DNA from: HXMU1420-13 sp034669965
GTDB taxonomy: Bacteria > Bacteroidota > Rhodothermia > Balneolales > Balneolaceae
Direction of reading: 5' to 3'
NCBI GenBank assembly: GCA_034669965.1
Contig: JAXMOK010000001.1
Span: 930,001 to 994,000, forward strand
DNA length: 64,000 nucleotides
The position numbers and the translations under genes were made by a program. The notes beneath the pieces are model-generated. The model saw nothing but the letters and a program-made list of their open reading frames with translations. It did no database searches and was not told the DNA's origin. Positions within the stretch are counted from its first letter, which is position 1. Every line of letters starts with the position of its first letter. Shown in pieces: positions 1 to 8,793 of the stretch.

Positions 1-359
1 AAAACCGAATTAAAAATGGCGAAATTAAGGCCTACTTCAATTCAGAAATCAAAGAAATCAGAGAAACGGACGTAGTACTTACAACTCCTGAAGGCGAAGT
101 AACAATCGATAATGATTTCGTGCTGGCGATGACCGGTTATCACCCAAATTATGCACTTATGGATGCTTTGGGTATAGAATTAACCGACGATGAAAAATGT
201 ATGCCTATCCACAAAGAAGATTCGTTGGAAACCAATCGCAAAGGAATGTATGTAGCCGGTGTTGTGTGTGGAGGGATGGATACCAGCCGGTTATTTATCG
301 AAAATTCGAGAGTTCACGCGGATCAGATTGCGGAACATGTAGCCAACTCATTAAAATAA
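1..359 (+). CDS. ypdA: YpdA-type putative bacillithiol disulfide reductase (3' end)
   Basis: Only the last ~119 residues are present; the reading frame is open to the left edge (codons in phase with position 3). The stretches MTGYHPNYALMDALGIE and GVVCGGMDTSRLFIENSR match the C-terminal FAD/NAD(P)-binding part of YpdA flavoproteins, thioredoxin-reductase-fold enzymes proposed to reduce bacillithiol disulfide with NADPH in the cytoplasm. The catalytic N-terminal part is outside the window. bshA, which makes the first bacillithiol intermediate, lies at 42143-43282, supporting the assignment. The gene stops immediately before a convergent SRP RNA gene. Family assignment is firm; the exact physiological substrate is inferred. 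Confidence 0.8.
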   Translation, partial: NRIKNGEIKAYFNSEIKEIRETDVVLTTPEGEVTIDNDFVLAMTGYHPNYALMDALGIELTDDEKCMPIHKEDSLETNRKGMYVAGVVCGGMDTSRLFIENSRVHADQIAEHVANSLK

Positions 360-365
360 AAAAAA

Positions 366-463
366 GGGCAAGCGACCTATATCACGTCGCTACGACCAAA
401 TTACCGTTGCTGCATTCCTGCCCTGGCGGAGTTCAAAGGGAGCTGACTGTATAGGACTTGCCC
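366..463 (-). ncRNA. ffs: Small bacterial signal recognition particle RNA (4.5S-like)
   Basis: Read on the minus strand, the ends GGGCAAG and CTTGCCC pair to close a long hairpin. The apical part carries the conserved SRP helix 8 elements: CAGG, a GCA-GGAA-UGC stem with a GGAA tetraloop, then AGCA, which is the Ffh-binding internal loop. The length of ~98 nt fits the short Alu-less bacterial form. A run of eight T on the minus strand directly follows the closing stem (358-365), so the RNA carries its own terminator. It is convergent with the ypdA-like gene. Confidence 0.88.
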
Positions 464-523
464 TTAGAACGGTAAAGATAAGGTGAATCTGATGAACATC
501 CAACCAAATCTGAAAGCATTTTT

Positions 524-2713
524 TTATTTACTGGTCATTATAAAAACGCCATTCCAATCATCGCCGGGTGGATTAGCCTTCATCATCTGGCAGCGTTCAA
601 TAAAAATTTGAGAGGGGTTTTGCAGATGCGCCTCAATAGGCATTGATTGGTTGAAATAATCAAGCGCTTTATCCCATTCTTGCTTGTAATACGCCTCCAT
701 ACCTTGCTCGTACAAACCAATACAATCGAACAGCTGTTGTTGAGCGTCGGCTCTTAATCCCGCAATTTCGAACATGGTTACCGGTTTCGATCTTCCTTTT
801 ACCACAATGGTGTCTAGTTTTCTGAACAAGCAATCATCGCCATGTTTTTCGGCATCAACTTTAGTTGTTTCGGTTACCATAGTAAACACGTGATAGGCCT
901 TTGCACCACTTTCGCAACGAGCAGCTAGGTTTACATTATCGCCCATCATGGTGTAATTAAATCGCCGTTCAGAACCCATATTTCCGGTAACCATTTCGCC
1001 GGTGTTCATGCCCATTCGGTGCTGCATCTGATGAACGATATCTGGCCAATTCCCATCTTGCTTCCATTTTACGCGAAGTTCAGCAAGTTGCTTTTCCATC
1101 AGTTGCGACGAAATACAAGCTCGCAGCGCATGGTCTTCGATATAAACCGGCGCTCCAAAAAAGGCCACGATTGCATCCCCAATAAACTTGTCGAGTGTCC
1201 CACCCTGATCGTTCAGTATATCAGTCATCGCTGTTAAATATTCGTTTATCAGCGTTACTAATTGTTTCGGCTCCAACTTTTCTGAAAAGGTTGAAAACGA
1301 CACGATATCGCTGAAGAATGCCGTCATGTATGTGTCTTCTCCACCTAACTTTGGCTCTTCGCCTGAATCAATCATTTGATCCACCAAAGTGGGAGACACA
1401 TACGAAGAAAACATCCCTTTAATTCTTCGTTTCTCACGCTGTTCATTCAAATATTCATAACCAATTGTAGCTACTTGTGCTAAAAACATGGTGATTAAAA
1501 TGCTGCTCACATTTACAAATAATTGAACACTTAAGAACAAGTAAATTGCGAGACCGTAATAGCCCCCCATTCCAATAAGAGTTACTAGGAACCCCCACCC
1601 GGCACCATAATTCTGGTTTAAGAATGAAACCAGAAATACGACTAAAAATGCACCTAGAGTCATAAAAAAGAGTTGCGAAAACTCGCTATGCTTGCTGATA
1701 TAATTTCCATCTAAAATAGTTTGCAATGCATGAGCATGGATTTCGTAACCGGGTCGAGGGAAATCGCCGGAGGCAAATGGTGTAGGATGAAAATCCTGTA
1801 AAACGGGCATCGTTGAGCCCACAATGATAATTTTATCTTTGAATACTTCATCGTATAAAAGCCCTGCCTGAAAATCCGGATCATCGAAAAGATTCATTTC
1901 GAAGGCTTCAGCTTCCATCACTGTGGTATACTCCGGATCATCGATTACCTGCTCGTAGCTATATAAAGGAAATATCTCATCGGTTTCTGCCCCATAAAAA
2001 TTTATGATAAATGAGTTCAAATTATCCCTTAGAATAGAATAATCGCCTACATGAAAATATGGGTCGGCTGAGTTTGGGTCGAGTTTACTTACCAGAGAAT
2101 CGGGGATATTCTCATACACTTTCAACCCTTCGATGCCTAACATAAAGTAGCTTTCGTCTAAATATTTGCGGCCGAAATTATACGTTCGAACATATCCATC
2201 GATGTGCGGATTTGTACTCACCAAGCCAAAAGGATTCGGGCTATTCTCCCGAAGAACCCGAATTGGGAATATTGGTTCAAGCTCGGTACCGTCTTTACTT
2301 TCTATTCGTTCAATTTCACCGGCAAGAATTACATTCCCGGCATCAGCAATTGCTTTTGCAAACAGCGTATCGTTCGAAAGATCAAATTCATCATTTTGGC
2401 TAAAAAGCACATCAAATAAAATGGCTTTAGCTCCTGCACGGTTCAAGTTTTCTACTAATTTTGCATGAACACTTGTAGGCCACGGCCATTTTTCCGGTAT
2501 TTCTGCATCTGCTTCTTCACTTATTGCAACCAACACAATCGGCGAATTATCGGCAGGTAATGGGCCTCTGATTTCAAACATATAATCACGAATCGAGAGC
2601 TCTACTTTGTTTACAACTTCGGTTATCGAAAGCAGAAACGAAACAACTAAGCTAACAACAGCGATAAGTATATACACCCAAATAGGTCGTTTTTTACCCT
2701 TTGGCGCACTCAT
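524..2713 (-). CDS. CHASE2-domain class III adenylate/guanylate cyclase
   Basis: This is a membrane-bound nucleotide cyclase. One N-terminal membrane segment (about residues 11-31) is followed by an extracytoplasmic CHASE2 sensor of roughly 300 residues, three hydrophobic segments (about 350-425), and a class III cyclase domain. Catalytic features are visible: metal-binding Asp469 in FFSDIVSF and Asp513 in FIGDAIVAFFG, and the transition-state pair Asn595/Arg599 in DNVNLAAR. Lys509 (LDKFIGD) is at the base-recognition position, favouring ATP, but the partner residue is uncertain, so cAMP versus cGMP is not settled. A TPR-like C-terminal tail follows. It is the last gene of a four-gene set, 3 bp after the barrel gene. 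CHASE2 cyclases paired with FecR proteins are known in other phyla. Confidence 0.9.
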   Translation of the reverse strand: MSAPKGKKRPIWVYILIAVVSLVVSFLLSITEVVNKVELSIRDYMFEIRGPLPADNSPIVLVAISEEADAEIPEKWPWPTSVHAKLVENLNRAGAKAILFDVLFSQNDEFDLSNDTLFAKAIADAGNVILAGEIERIESKDGTELEPIFPIRVLRENSPNPFGLVSTNPHIDGYVRTYNFGRKYLDESYFMLGIEGLKVYENIPDSLVSKLDPNSADPYFHVGDYSILRDNLNSFIINFYGAETDEIFPLYSYEQVIDDPEYTTVMEAEAFEMNLFDDPDFQAGLLYDEVFKDKIIIVGSTMPVLQDFHPTPFASGDFPRPGYEIHAHALQTILDGNYISKHSEFSQLFFMTLGAFLVVFLVSFLNQNYGAGWGFLVTLIGMGGYYGLAIYLFLSVQLFVNVSSILITMFLAQVATIGYEYLNEQREKRRIKGMFSSYVSPTLVDQMIDSGEEPKLGGEDTYMTAFFSDIVSFSTFSEKLEPKQLVTLINEYLTAMTDILNDQGGTLDKFIGDAIVAFFGAPVYIEDHALRACISSQLMEKQLAELRVKWKQDGNWPDIVHQMQHRMGMNTGEMVTGNMGSERRFNYTMMGDNVNLAARCESGAKAYHVFTMVTETTKVDAEKHGDDCLFRKLDTIVVKGRSKPVTMFEIAGLRADAQQQLFDCIGLYEQGMEAYYKQEWDKALDYFNQSMPIEAHLQNPSQIFIERCQMMKANPPGDDWNGVFIMTSK

Positions 2714-2716
2714 AAC

Positions 2717-5461
2717 TCAGAAACGATAAATGTATCGAAGTTGCATCAAGCGATCGTTTAATCCATTACTGCCTGATACATTCGTAAAGTTAGAATCAAA
2801 AATTAATGAGTGCTTTTCCCCTAGTTTATATTCTGCACCAGCTAAAAATACATACGTATTAAATTCAGATACATCTCTGTTAGCACTTAAGGAGTAGTAA
2901 TCGTTAAGAAAACTTTCATCCTCGGTGTTTTCAATGTCTAATGTTCTGGATTTGGATGTATTTGATGTATATGCCACACGTCCATTAATCCTTAGCGCAC
3001 CATCAAACATGAAGTAGGTAGCACCTGCCGAGATTCCCAAAATATCGATGTTTAATTGTCCCGCACCCGACTCTGTTTGGTTATAAGAAAAACTAAGCTG
3101 TGTCCGCAGTGGCGTTGTAGAGAATCGTGAAGCCAAATTGAAAGAATATGCACTGTTTTGTACATCACCGAATGCGAAAACTTCATCAGTAGTATTTAGC
3201 GATGCCAGTGAAATTGTAGCATCATGCACAGAGCTTGATAATTCAATTTGCTGTGTTAGTGATACGTTTAAATTAAGCGTTTCATTTTTACGCGGAGTAG
3301 TTGTGGTTAGGGTATCTCCGCGGATAATACGCACATTTTGCACTGCAGCATTTTCAAATTCTGATGGCACTAACGGGTTAAAGCGTTCAATTCCATTATC
3401 TCTGTTTCGCAACCTAAAGCCCATGCTTATTCTTGGTAATGACTGATTTACCGGATACCAACTTAAATTACTTCTGATGGAGGTTGTTACAGTAGTGGCT
3501 TCTTTTGTGTCGGTTACATTATCCGTTAGCCGTTCGTATCCCAGAGTTACGTATACCTGATTTTTAAACATTCTGAATCTATCAGAAACGGTATACCCGG
3601 CGATATCTTTTCGGATAGTTGAATTTGCCAATGATACAAAATCAGGACCTACCCATCGATATTGAATTCTGAATGTGTTTTTTGGATATACCATTGCAAA
3701 CTCAGAATTTGATCCTAAAATACTGGTTGGAAAGTAGATTTCAGTTTCTGTTGAATCAGTACCAATTCCAGAAAGCCTAAGTGGCAATACATTAATGTTT
3801 TCGTTAACAATAATGATTTGTGAAATCTCTTGTAAGATATCTAAATCCTTTTGTTCAATGTCTTCAAAACCGAGATCAGCAGCTTGTTCTGCCGTTAATG
3901 GCCCACCGTAAATATCGTTATTTAAGGCACTGGCAACGGTTTCTGTTTGAAATCGGATTCTATTTTTATCGAAAGCAAAACGAAAATCTACCCCGGCTAC
4001 AATGTTCCCTTTTGGTCGGACACCACCGCCTTCAACTCGCAAAAAGTCTGGGTTTTCTCGAAGACGTTGCTGCCCTGCAACCGAAACATTATTTAGCAAA
4101 GCCCCCGGTTGTCGAAGCACATCGTTGTAATCAATTACATTGAAAATAGAAGTAGTATCATCTTCCACTTTCAAAGCAGACACACCTAATTGAATGTATC
4201 GTGGATTTCCAAGTGCTACCCGAGCACCCATAACATTTCTTTTAAAAGTACCTCTTCCGCCACTTTCAAAACCTAACGTATAGGTTGTATCAACAACTTC
4301 AGTTTGAGTTGAATCTGTATAGACAAATTCTTCATCGATTGTTGTATACAAATTTGTTATTTCTCTACTTAACTCGCCATATAAAACTTGCACATTGATA
4401 TTTTCCCACAAAAGGTGAAGCGAGGTATTAATCCCTTCAATACGACGGCCGGAAATCGTGAACTTACTTAACTGTGGAAAAATATGACCTGCCTCAAATT
4501 TCCACCATTTACCTAAACTTAGTTTCGCGCTGTATCTATTTTGTGGTTGAAGTCGAGCAGACTCCTGCGATGTTAAAAACCCGCTAAAATTATATTTAAA
4601 CTTTCCGATAGAACCATTAATAGACGATCGACCGGTATAAGCATTGTTATTATTTCCTGAGATGACTTGGTTACGCGCTGTTAATTCTAACCTACCATTT
4701 GGCCGCAAGCTTGGCCCCAAAGATATGATTTCTGATTGGCCCGGTCGTACGATTCGAAAGTCCCACTCGGTTACAAATAACTCTTCCGTTTCAGTATGAT
4801 ATTCTAGCCTAATTTTGTAATCGCCACGATCCAAATCTTTAGGCACGTACGAGATAAAATAATCACTTGTATCTGCGAAGCTAGTAACATCAAGGTTATT
4901 CAAATACAGTTTAAAATCTCCTTTTGGGATGACATTCACATCATAGTAAAGAGCAATAGCGATATATGCATCGGTAGGTGATAAACCATTACCCGGTTTT
5001 GGTGACAGAATTGTATAGTCGATGCCTTCTGCACGTTTCATATCGTCGATGATAGGGGTTGCTTCAGAGTCTTGTACTAATTCAACTTTTATTGGGTTTT
5101 CAGCAGGCACATTGTCCGGGTAAAACACATCCTGACTTATACTATTTAAACTCAGCTGAAAATAATATTCAACTGCGCTTCCGCTTAATTCATCGGGCCC
5201 AAGTGTTACTTCGAATATGCCATTTTGAAATTGGACATCTTTTTGAGCATAGCCCAAATCACCTTCAGATCGAAAGAATAAATATGCTTCTAAAACATCA
5301 GAAGGGTTTACGCCGGGAACAAGAAACTCCAGTTGGGTAAGGTCATCCGCATTGATGAGTGTTGGAGCTTGATGCTGAACACTATATTGTGCAAAAAGTT
5401 GATTTGAACCAATCAATACAAGCGTAAGTATAAAAGCTAATCTAGAACCCCCAGTATTCAT
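2717..5461 (-). CDS. Large secreted outer-membrane beta-barrel protein of unknown function
   Basis: I do not recognise a named family. A signal peptide (cleavage after about residue 24, LFAQ) is followed by two immunoglobulin-like segments (about 25-115 and 150-240), then more than 600 residues of alternating aromatic and polar strands (for example RLELTARNQV, KFKYNFSGFL) ending in Phe, as expected for an outer-membrane barrel. It lacks a TonB box and plug, so it is probably not a TonB receptor. It lies between the FecR-domain gene and the CHASE2 cyclase gene with short gaps, suggesting a shared transcript and a role as surface or outer-membrane partner of that module. The role is inference. 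Confidence 0.7.
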   Translation of the reverse strand: MNTGGSRLAFILTLVLIGSNQLFAQYSVQHQAPTLINADDLTQLEFLVPGVNPSDVLEAYLFFRSEGDLGYAQKDVQFQNGIFEVTLGPDELSGSAVEYYFQLSLNSISQDVFYPDNVPAENPIKVELVQDSEATPIIDDMKRAEGIDYTILSPKPGNGLSPTDAYIAIALYYDVNVIPKGDFKLYLNNLDVTSFADTSDYFISYVPKDLDRGDYKIRLEYHTETEELFVTEWDFRIVRPGQSEIISLGPSLRPNGRLELTARNQVISGNNNNAYTGRSSINGSIGKFKYNFSGFLTSQESARLQPQNRYSAKLSLGKWWKFEAGHIFPQLSKFTISGRRIEGINTSLHLLWENINVQVLYGELSREITNLYTTIDEEFVYTDSTQTEVVDTTYTLGFESGGRGTFKRNVMGARVALGNPRYIQLGVSALKVEDDTTSIFNVIDYNDVLRQPGALLNNVSVAGQQRLRENPDFLRVEGGGVRPKGNIVAGVDFRFAFDKNRIRFQTETVASALNNDIYGGPLTAEQAADLGFEDIEQKDLDILQEISQIIIVNENINVLPLRLSGIGTDSTETEIYFPTSILGSNSEFAMVYPKNTFRIQYRWVGPDFVSLANSTIRKDIAGYTVSDRFRMFKNQVYVTLGYERLTDNVTDTKEATTVTTSIRSNLSWYPVNQSLPRISMGFRLRNRDNGIERFNPLVPSEFENAAVQNVRIIRGDTLTTTTPRKNETLNLNVSLTQQIELSSSVHDATISLASLNTTDEVFAFGDVQNSAYSFNLASRFSTTPLRTQLSFSYNQTESGAGQLNIDILGISAGATYFMFDGALRINGRVAYTSNTSKSRTLDIENTEDESFLNDYYSLSANRDVSEFNTYVFLAGAEYKLGEKHSLIFDSNFTNVSGSNGLNDRLMQLRYIYRF

Positions 5462-5521
5462 ACAAAATTCTTTAACATGTAATAGCCTAACGTGTTTTGG
5501 AAATTCTAATAAAGAACGTTA

Positions 5522-6271
5522 TTAATTTCCTTTTTCGAAAATTGTAATTGGCACTTCCCGGATTTGTCCATTTACATCTCTAAATCTTATGATGATCGTT
5601 TTCTCGATCATATCTTCGTCTAACGTTTCGTAACCTTCTTGCAAATCTTCAACTTCATTGGTTGTAAGTGTACCGGAATCTATTGAATTACCGGTCTCAT
5701 CAACTTCTGCGAACATTTGTTGAAACAATGATACCGTTTCGCCAGAATTGGTTGCCGTTACATCAACCTGCCCTTCCTCTACCCAAACGTACCCTTGGGC
5801 TGTTGATCCAAACCGCGTTCCTTTTACAGAGGCTAGCGATCTTGAAGTAGAAACCTCAAACGTACCAGAACCCTGTGGCTCTACCTCAAGAAATATTTCA
5901 CCATTATTTAAATCTATTCGTCGGGTAGTATTTCGAGAGTTTGGCTGCTCCTCACCTCGCACAATCAACTGAGAAGTCGGCTTTACTTTTGCGATACTGT
6001 TATCCATAAAAACAACAAGCGCGTACCCTTCATCATCGGTTTGTAAAGTGTCACCATGAAATAACTGTTCACCTATGTTTTCTTCAAGGCTTAACAAAAT
6101 GGTTTCTTTATCTAAACTTGCCAGTTCAACGTTTGGCTTAAATCGGCGAACAATTGCAAGCGGGCGTTCTTGTGCAAGAATCGGTTCCGGAACGTAAAAA
6201 TCGCTGGCAAGCATACTGCCCAGCACAACAAAGAGAATCATTGATACTGCTATTGATGTAATTTTCTTCAT
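5522..6271 (-). CDS. FecR-domain secreted protein
   Basis: An N-terminal hydrophobic segment (about residues 5-22) acts as signal or anchor. Residues about 65-165 form a FecR beta-rich domain: LQTDDEGYALVVFMDNS, then RRIDLNNGEIFLEVEP, and LASVKGTRFGSTAQGYVWVEEG, the usual VxTPxGTEF/VxVxEG pattern. There is no FecI-type sigma factor next to it, so this is not the iron-citrate kind of FecR but the type that accompanies CHASE2 cyclases. It is 11 bp downstream of a secreted-protein gene and ~60 bp upstream of the barrel gene. It probably acts in the periplasm, perhaps binding or modulating the sensor; this is inferred. Confidence 0.82.
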   Translation of the reverse strand: MKKITSIAVSMILFVVLGSMLASDFYVPEPILAQERPLAIVRRFKPNVELASLDKETILLSLEENIGEQLFHGDTLQTDDEGYALVVFMDNSIAKVKPTSQLIVRGEEQPNSRNTTRRIDLNNGEIFLEVEPQGSGTFEVSTSRSLASVKGTRFGSTAQGYVWVEEGQVDVTATNSGETVSLFQQMFAEVDETGNSIDSGTLTTNEVEDLQEGYETLDEDMIEKTIIIRFRDVNGQIREVPITIFEKGN

Positions 6272-6282
6272 GACTATTGTAC

Positions 6283-7488
6283 CTAATTATCGCTAATTAT
6301 TATATCCCCGTCTTCTAATTTTTGAAGCAATTCTGTCAACTTTTGAATGCCAGTTATTCCACTAAACACTTGTTGATCTAGCTCAATGCTTTCAAAATAA
6401 AATCCGTCACTTAACATCGTATTATATTCTTCATCTCCAATCAAAGTAATCAATGCATTCAGGGTCTCTTCATCTATTTCCTGAGTAGTAACTGAAGTTT
6501 CTGTTGCAGGATCAACCAACGAAAAATTCCATATATCTGAAACATATTCTTCGGTACCCAATGCAGTTTGAACCGTTGTTGAAACTTGCCAATAATATTT
6601 TGCACCTGTTACAAGTGCCTGAGCCCCACTGGAAGGATACTGTAAGTTATTCCCCTCCACATTTACATCAAGATATTCGAATTGTAAAAAGTCTGAACTT
6701 CCTGCGGCTGTACTTTTGGCCCCCTCTATAAGCGATTCGGGACTATCTTGGTCATTATCGTATACAACAATTACGCGATAAGTATTATTGGCATCGCCCT
6801 CCCAGCTTAACTGTGGATATTGATTCGTAATAGAAACATCCGATCCAACTTCATCGCCCGGGGTTTTTAAAAATATTGATAATTCATCAACCACAGCACC
6901 GGATTCTGTACCTCCTAGTTCTACAGTTACACTTGAAAGCAATTGTTTACCACAAGCGTTGGTTACTCTAAATACTTTAGCGTTTATGGTGTAAATATCA
7001 TTAGGTAGAGTAGTACCATCTAAATTTTCAAGAAAATCCTCTCCCTCGACAGTCAATCCACCATCAAATTTCATTTTTTCAGTAACGCCGGGTAACTGTT
7101 CAGTTTCAATATGATTGTTGGTGGCATAAACAGATTGGCCCGGATCTAATGTAAACGGGTAGGCAGCTTGTTGTGTTAATTCTGCAATAGTCCCAACCTT
7201 TCCCGCACTTATTCTAAATTCAAAAAATAAGTTCGTCAGTAGCTCATTCGTATTATTTGTCATTGTCCCGGACACTAACATCGGCCCGGATCCTTTTGTA
7301 TTAATCCCTAAACTTGTTAAGCCTAAAACTTGCGCATTTTCAAGAATTGGAGTTAACATGATATCTAAAGAAAGAACTCCGTTAGCATTACAATCGGTTT
7401 GAGCGTGCGCAGAATTAACAGGAACAATTATGATAAGAAATGCTAAAAACCAAGAGAAAACTGTACCCGATCTGAAAGTAGAAATCAT
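6283..7488 (-). CDS. Secreted protein of unknown function, first gene of the CHASE2/FecR set
   Basis: The signal peptide ends near residue 29 (SAHAQ). The N-terminal half resembles a secreted beta-sandwich. A central stretch, about residues 205-330 (LKTPGDEV...YPQLSWEG...YRVIVVYD...YYWQVSTTV), has the look of a fibronectin-III/Ig-like domain that bears a short repeat-like pattern. The acidic C-terminus has no anchor. It begins the minus-strand run of four genes that ends in the CHASE2 cyclase, separated from the FecR gene by 11 bp. I recognise no catalytic motif. It may be a ligand-binding or structural partner of the envelope module, which is inference from position only. Confidence 0.6.
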   Translation of the reverse strand: MISTFRSGTVFSWFLAFLIIIVPVNSAHAQTDCNANGVLSLDIMLTPILENAQVLGLTSLGINTKGSGPMLVSGTMTNNTNELLTNLFFEFRISAGKVGTIAELTQQAAYPFTLDPGQSVYATNNHIETEQLPGVTEKMKFDGGLTVEGEDFLENLDGTTLPNDIYTINAKVFRVTNACGKQLLSSVTVELGGTESGAVVDELSIFLKTPGDEVGSDVSITNQYPQLSWEGDANNTYRVIVVYDNDQDSPESLIEGAKSTAAGSSDFLQFEYLDVNVEGNNLQYPSSGAQALVTGAKYYWQVSTTVQTALGTEEYVSDIWNFSLVDPATETSVTTQEIDEETLNALITLIGDEEYNTMLSDGFYFESIELDQQVFSGITGIQKLTELLQKLEDGDIIISDN

Positions 7489-7563
7489 ATGACTCTCGTT
7501 TATTATAAGTGAGACCTAAATATGAAACGATGTTTTTTTACAAACAATTAGAATTATACAAAC

Positions 7564-7598
7564 AAAAAAAGCCCTTATTATTACAATAAGGGCTTTTT
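7564..7598 (-). terminator. Rho-independent terminator of tRNA-Ala
   Basis: A perfect 9-bp stem GCCCTTATT/AATAAGGGC (7571-7579 with 7585-7593) closes a 5-nt loop and is flanked by A-tract and T-tract on both sides, so it can end transcription in either direction. It follows the tRNA gene directly on the minus strand. Confidence 0.85.
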
Positions 7599-7599
7599 G

Positions 7600-7673
7600 T
7601 GGAGCTATGGGGATTCGAACCCCAGACCTTCGCGCTGCCAGCGCGACGCTCTAGCCAGCTGAGCTATAGCCCC
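7600..7673 (-). tRNA. tRNA-Ala (anticodon GGC)
   Basis: On the minus strand all arms fold: acceptor GGGGCTA/TAGCTCC, D stem GCTC/GAGC, anticodon stem TCGCG/CGCGA with loop CTGGCAG giving anticodon GGC, and T stem TGGGG/CCCCA with TTCGAAT. The acceptor contains the G3:U70 wobble pair that is the main alanine identity element. The 3' CCA is not encoded. An antisense open frame overlapping it on the plus strand is not a gene. Confidence 0.95.
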
Positions 7674-7807
7674 AAAACAAAGAGTGCCAAATATAAACTC
7701 GTTTTAAAATTAATCCTAGTTTGTTTTTCTTTTTTGTTTGATAGAGAGCTCAGTATCACTATTTTCACGATCAATATTTAAAAAAACTCATTCAAAACTT
7801 AAAGAAT

Positions 7808-7819
7808 AGGAGTCCTCCT
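7808..7819 (+). promoter_or_regulatory. Shine-Dalgarno inside a short inverted repeat
   Basis: Upstream of the OmpA-like gene the sequence AGGAGTCCTCCT joins a good ribosome binding site (AGGAG, ~10 nt before the ATG at 7823) directly to its complement. The mRNA could fold AGGA-GUCC-UCCU and hide the site. The pairing is short, so a regulatory effect is only a possibility. Confidence 0.35.
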
Positions 7820-7822
7820 AAC

Positions 7823-8731
7823 ATGAAACGCACATTCCACCTTCTTTTCTTAGCTCTATTCTTATCAGCTGGTGTTCTTACACAGTATGGTTGCGGGTCT
7901 AGCGAGCCTACCCCAACTGTACCTGTTGATACAGATGGAGACGGCATAACAGACGCAGAAGAAATCGAATTAGGGCTTGACCCGATGTCGGCTGATTTTG
8001 ATGACGATGGCCTTACTGATGGCGAAGAAATAAACGAATACAACACTGACCCTAAAAACGCAGACACTGATGGCGATGGTCTATCTGACGGTGACGAAGT
8101 AAACACTTATGGAACTGACCCAAACAATGTTGACACTGATGGCGATGGTTTAAGTGATTACGACGAAATTATCACCTACAAAACAAATCCAAACGATGCT
8201 AACGGCGATGCTGATGGCGACGGTGTTTCTGATGTAGATGAAATCAATCGCTACAATACAGACCCTACCAATGCCGATTCTGATGGCGACGGTTTTACCG
8301 ATGGCCAAGAAATTGACATGGGAACTAACCCAAACAACGGTAGCGATCCTGTTTTTGTAACTGGCGATGATTTAGGAACGATCAACTTTGATTTCGACCG
8401 TTCTAATATCACTGACAAAGCAGCACAAGTTCTTGCTGATAACGTAGAAGTTCTTATGAATGCTCCTGCTTTCCGTGTACGTGTTGACGCTTACACCGAT
8501 CATGTTGGTGGCGATCAATACAACTTACGCTTGAGCCTGCGCCGTGCAGCTTCTGTAGTTGATTTCTACAAGAGTAACGGAATAGCTGAAGACAGAATTG
8601 AATCTCGCGGATTAGGTAAAGCCCCTGTTGAGTGCTCTACTTCTGAAAAAGAGCCAAACGATGGTTGCGAGAAAAACAGACGCGCTGAGTCTAACCCAAT
8701 CAGCACTTTGAAGTATACTCCGGATATGTAA
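7823..8731 (+). CDS. Lipoprotein with thrombospondin-3 repeats and OmpA C-terminal domain
   Basis: The signal sequence leads to a Cys in QYGC (about residue 24), a relaxed lipobox. Residues about 35-175 hold six calcium-binding thrombospondin type 3 units of the form DTDGDGLSDxDEV. Residues about 188-300 form an OmpA-like peptidoglycan-binding domain: INFDFDRSNIT, then AYTDHVGGDQYNLRLSLRRA and NRRAE, including the Asp and Arg that bind diaminopimelate in the family. Such proteins tether the outer membrane to the cell wall. The gene is monocistronic, with a terminator right after it. Confidence 0.9.
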   Translation: MKRTFHLLFLALFLSAGVLTQYGCGSSEPTPTVPVDTDGDGITDAEEIELGLDPMSADFDDDGLTDGEEINEYNTDPKNADTDGDGLSDGDEVNTYGTDPNNVDTDGDGLSDYDEIITYKTNPNDANGDADGDGVSDVDEINRYNTDPTNADSDGDGFTDGQEIDMGTNPNNGSDPVFVTGDDLGTINFDFDRSNITDKAAQVLADNVEVLMNAPAFRVRVDAYTDHVGGDQYNLRLSLRRAASVVDFYKSNGIAEDRIESRGLGKAPVECSTSEKEPNDGCEKNRRAESNPISTLKYTPDM

Positions 8732-8755
8732 TCCTGATACTTAGAAAAGATTTAA

Positions 8756-8787
8756 AACCAGCTCAGCCAAACTGAGCTGGTTTTTTT
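8756..8787 (+). terminator. Rho-independent terminator after the OmpA-like gene
   Basis: An 11-bp stem AACCAGCTCAG/CTGAGCTGGTT (8756-8766 with 8772-8782) closes a 5-nt loop and leads into seven T (8781-8787). It also lies just past the stop of the convergent DUF5686 gene and may serve both. Confidence 0.88.
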
Positions 8788-8793
8788 ATGCCC

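Noticed and set aside
7599..7781. Plus-strand open frame of 60 residues over the tRNA gene
   Set aside because: It is antisense to tRNA-Ala; the apparent peptide MELWGFEPQTFALPARR is the standard false gene seen opposite tRNAs.
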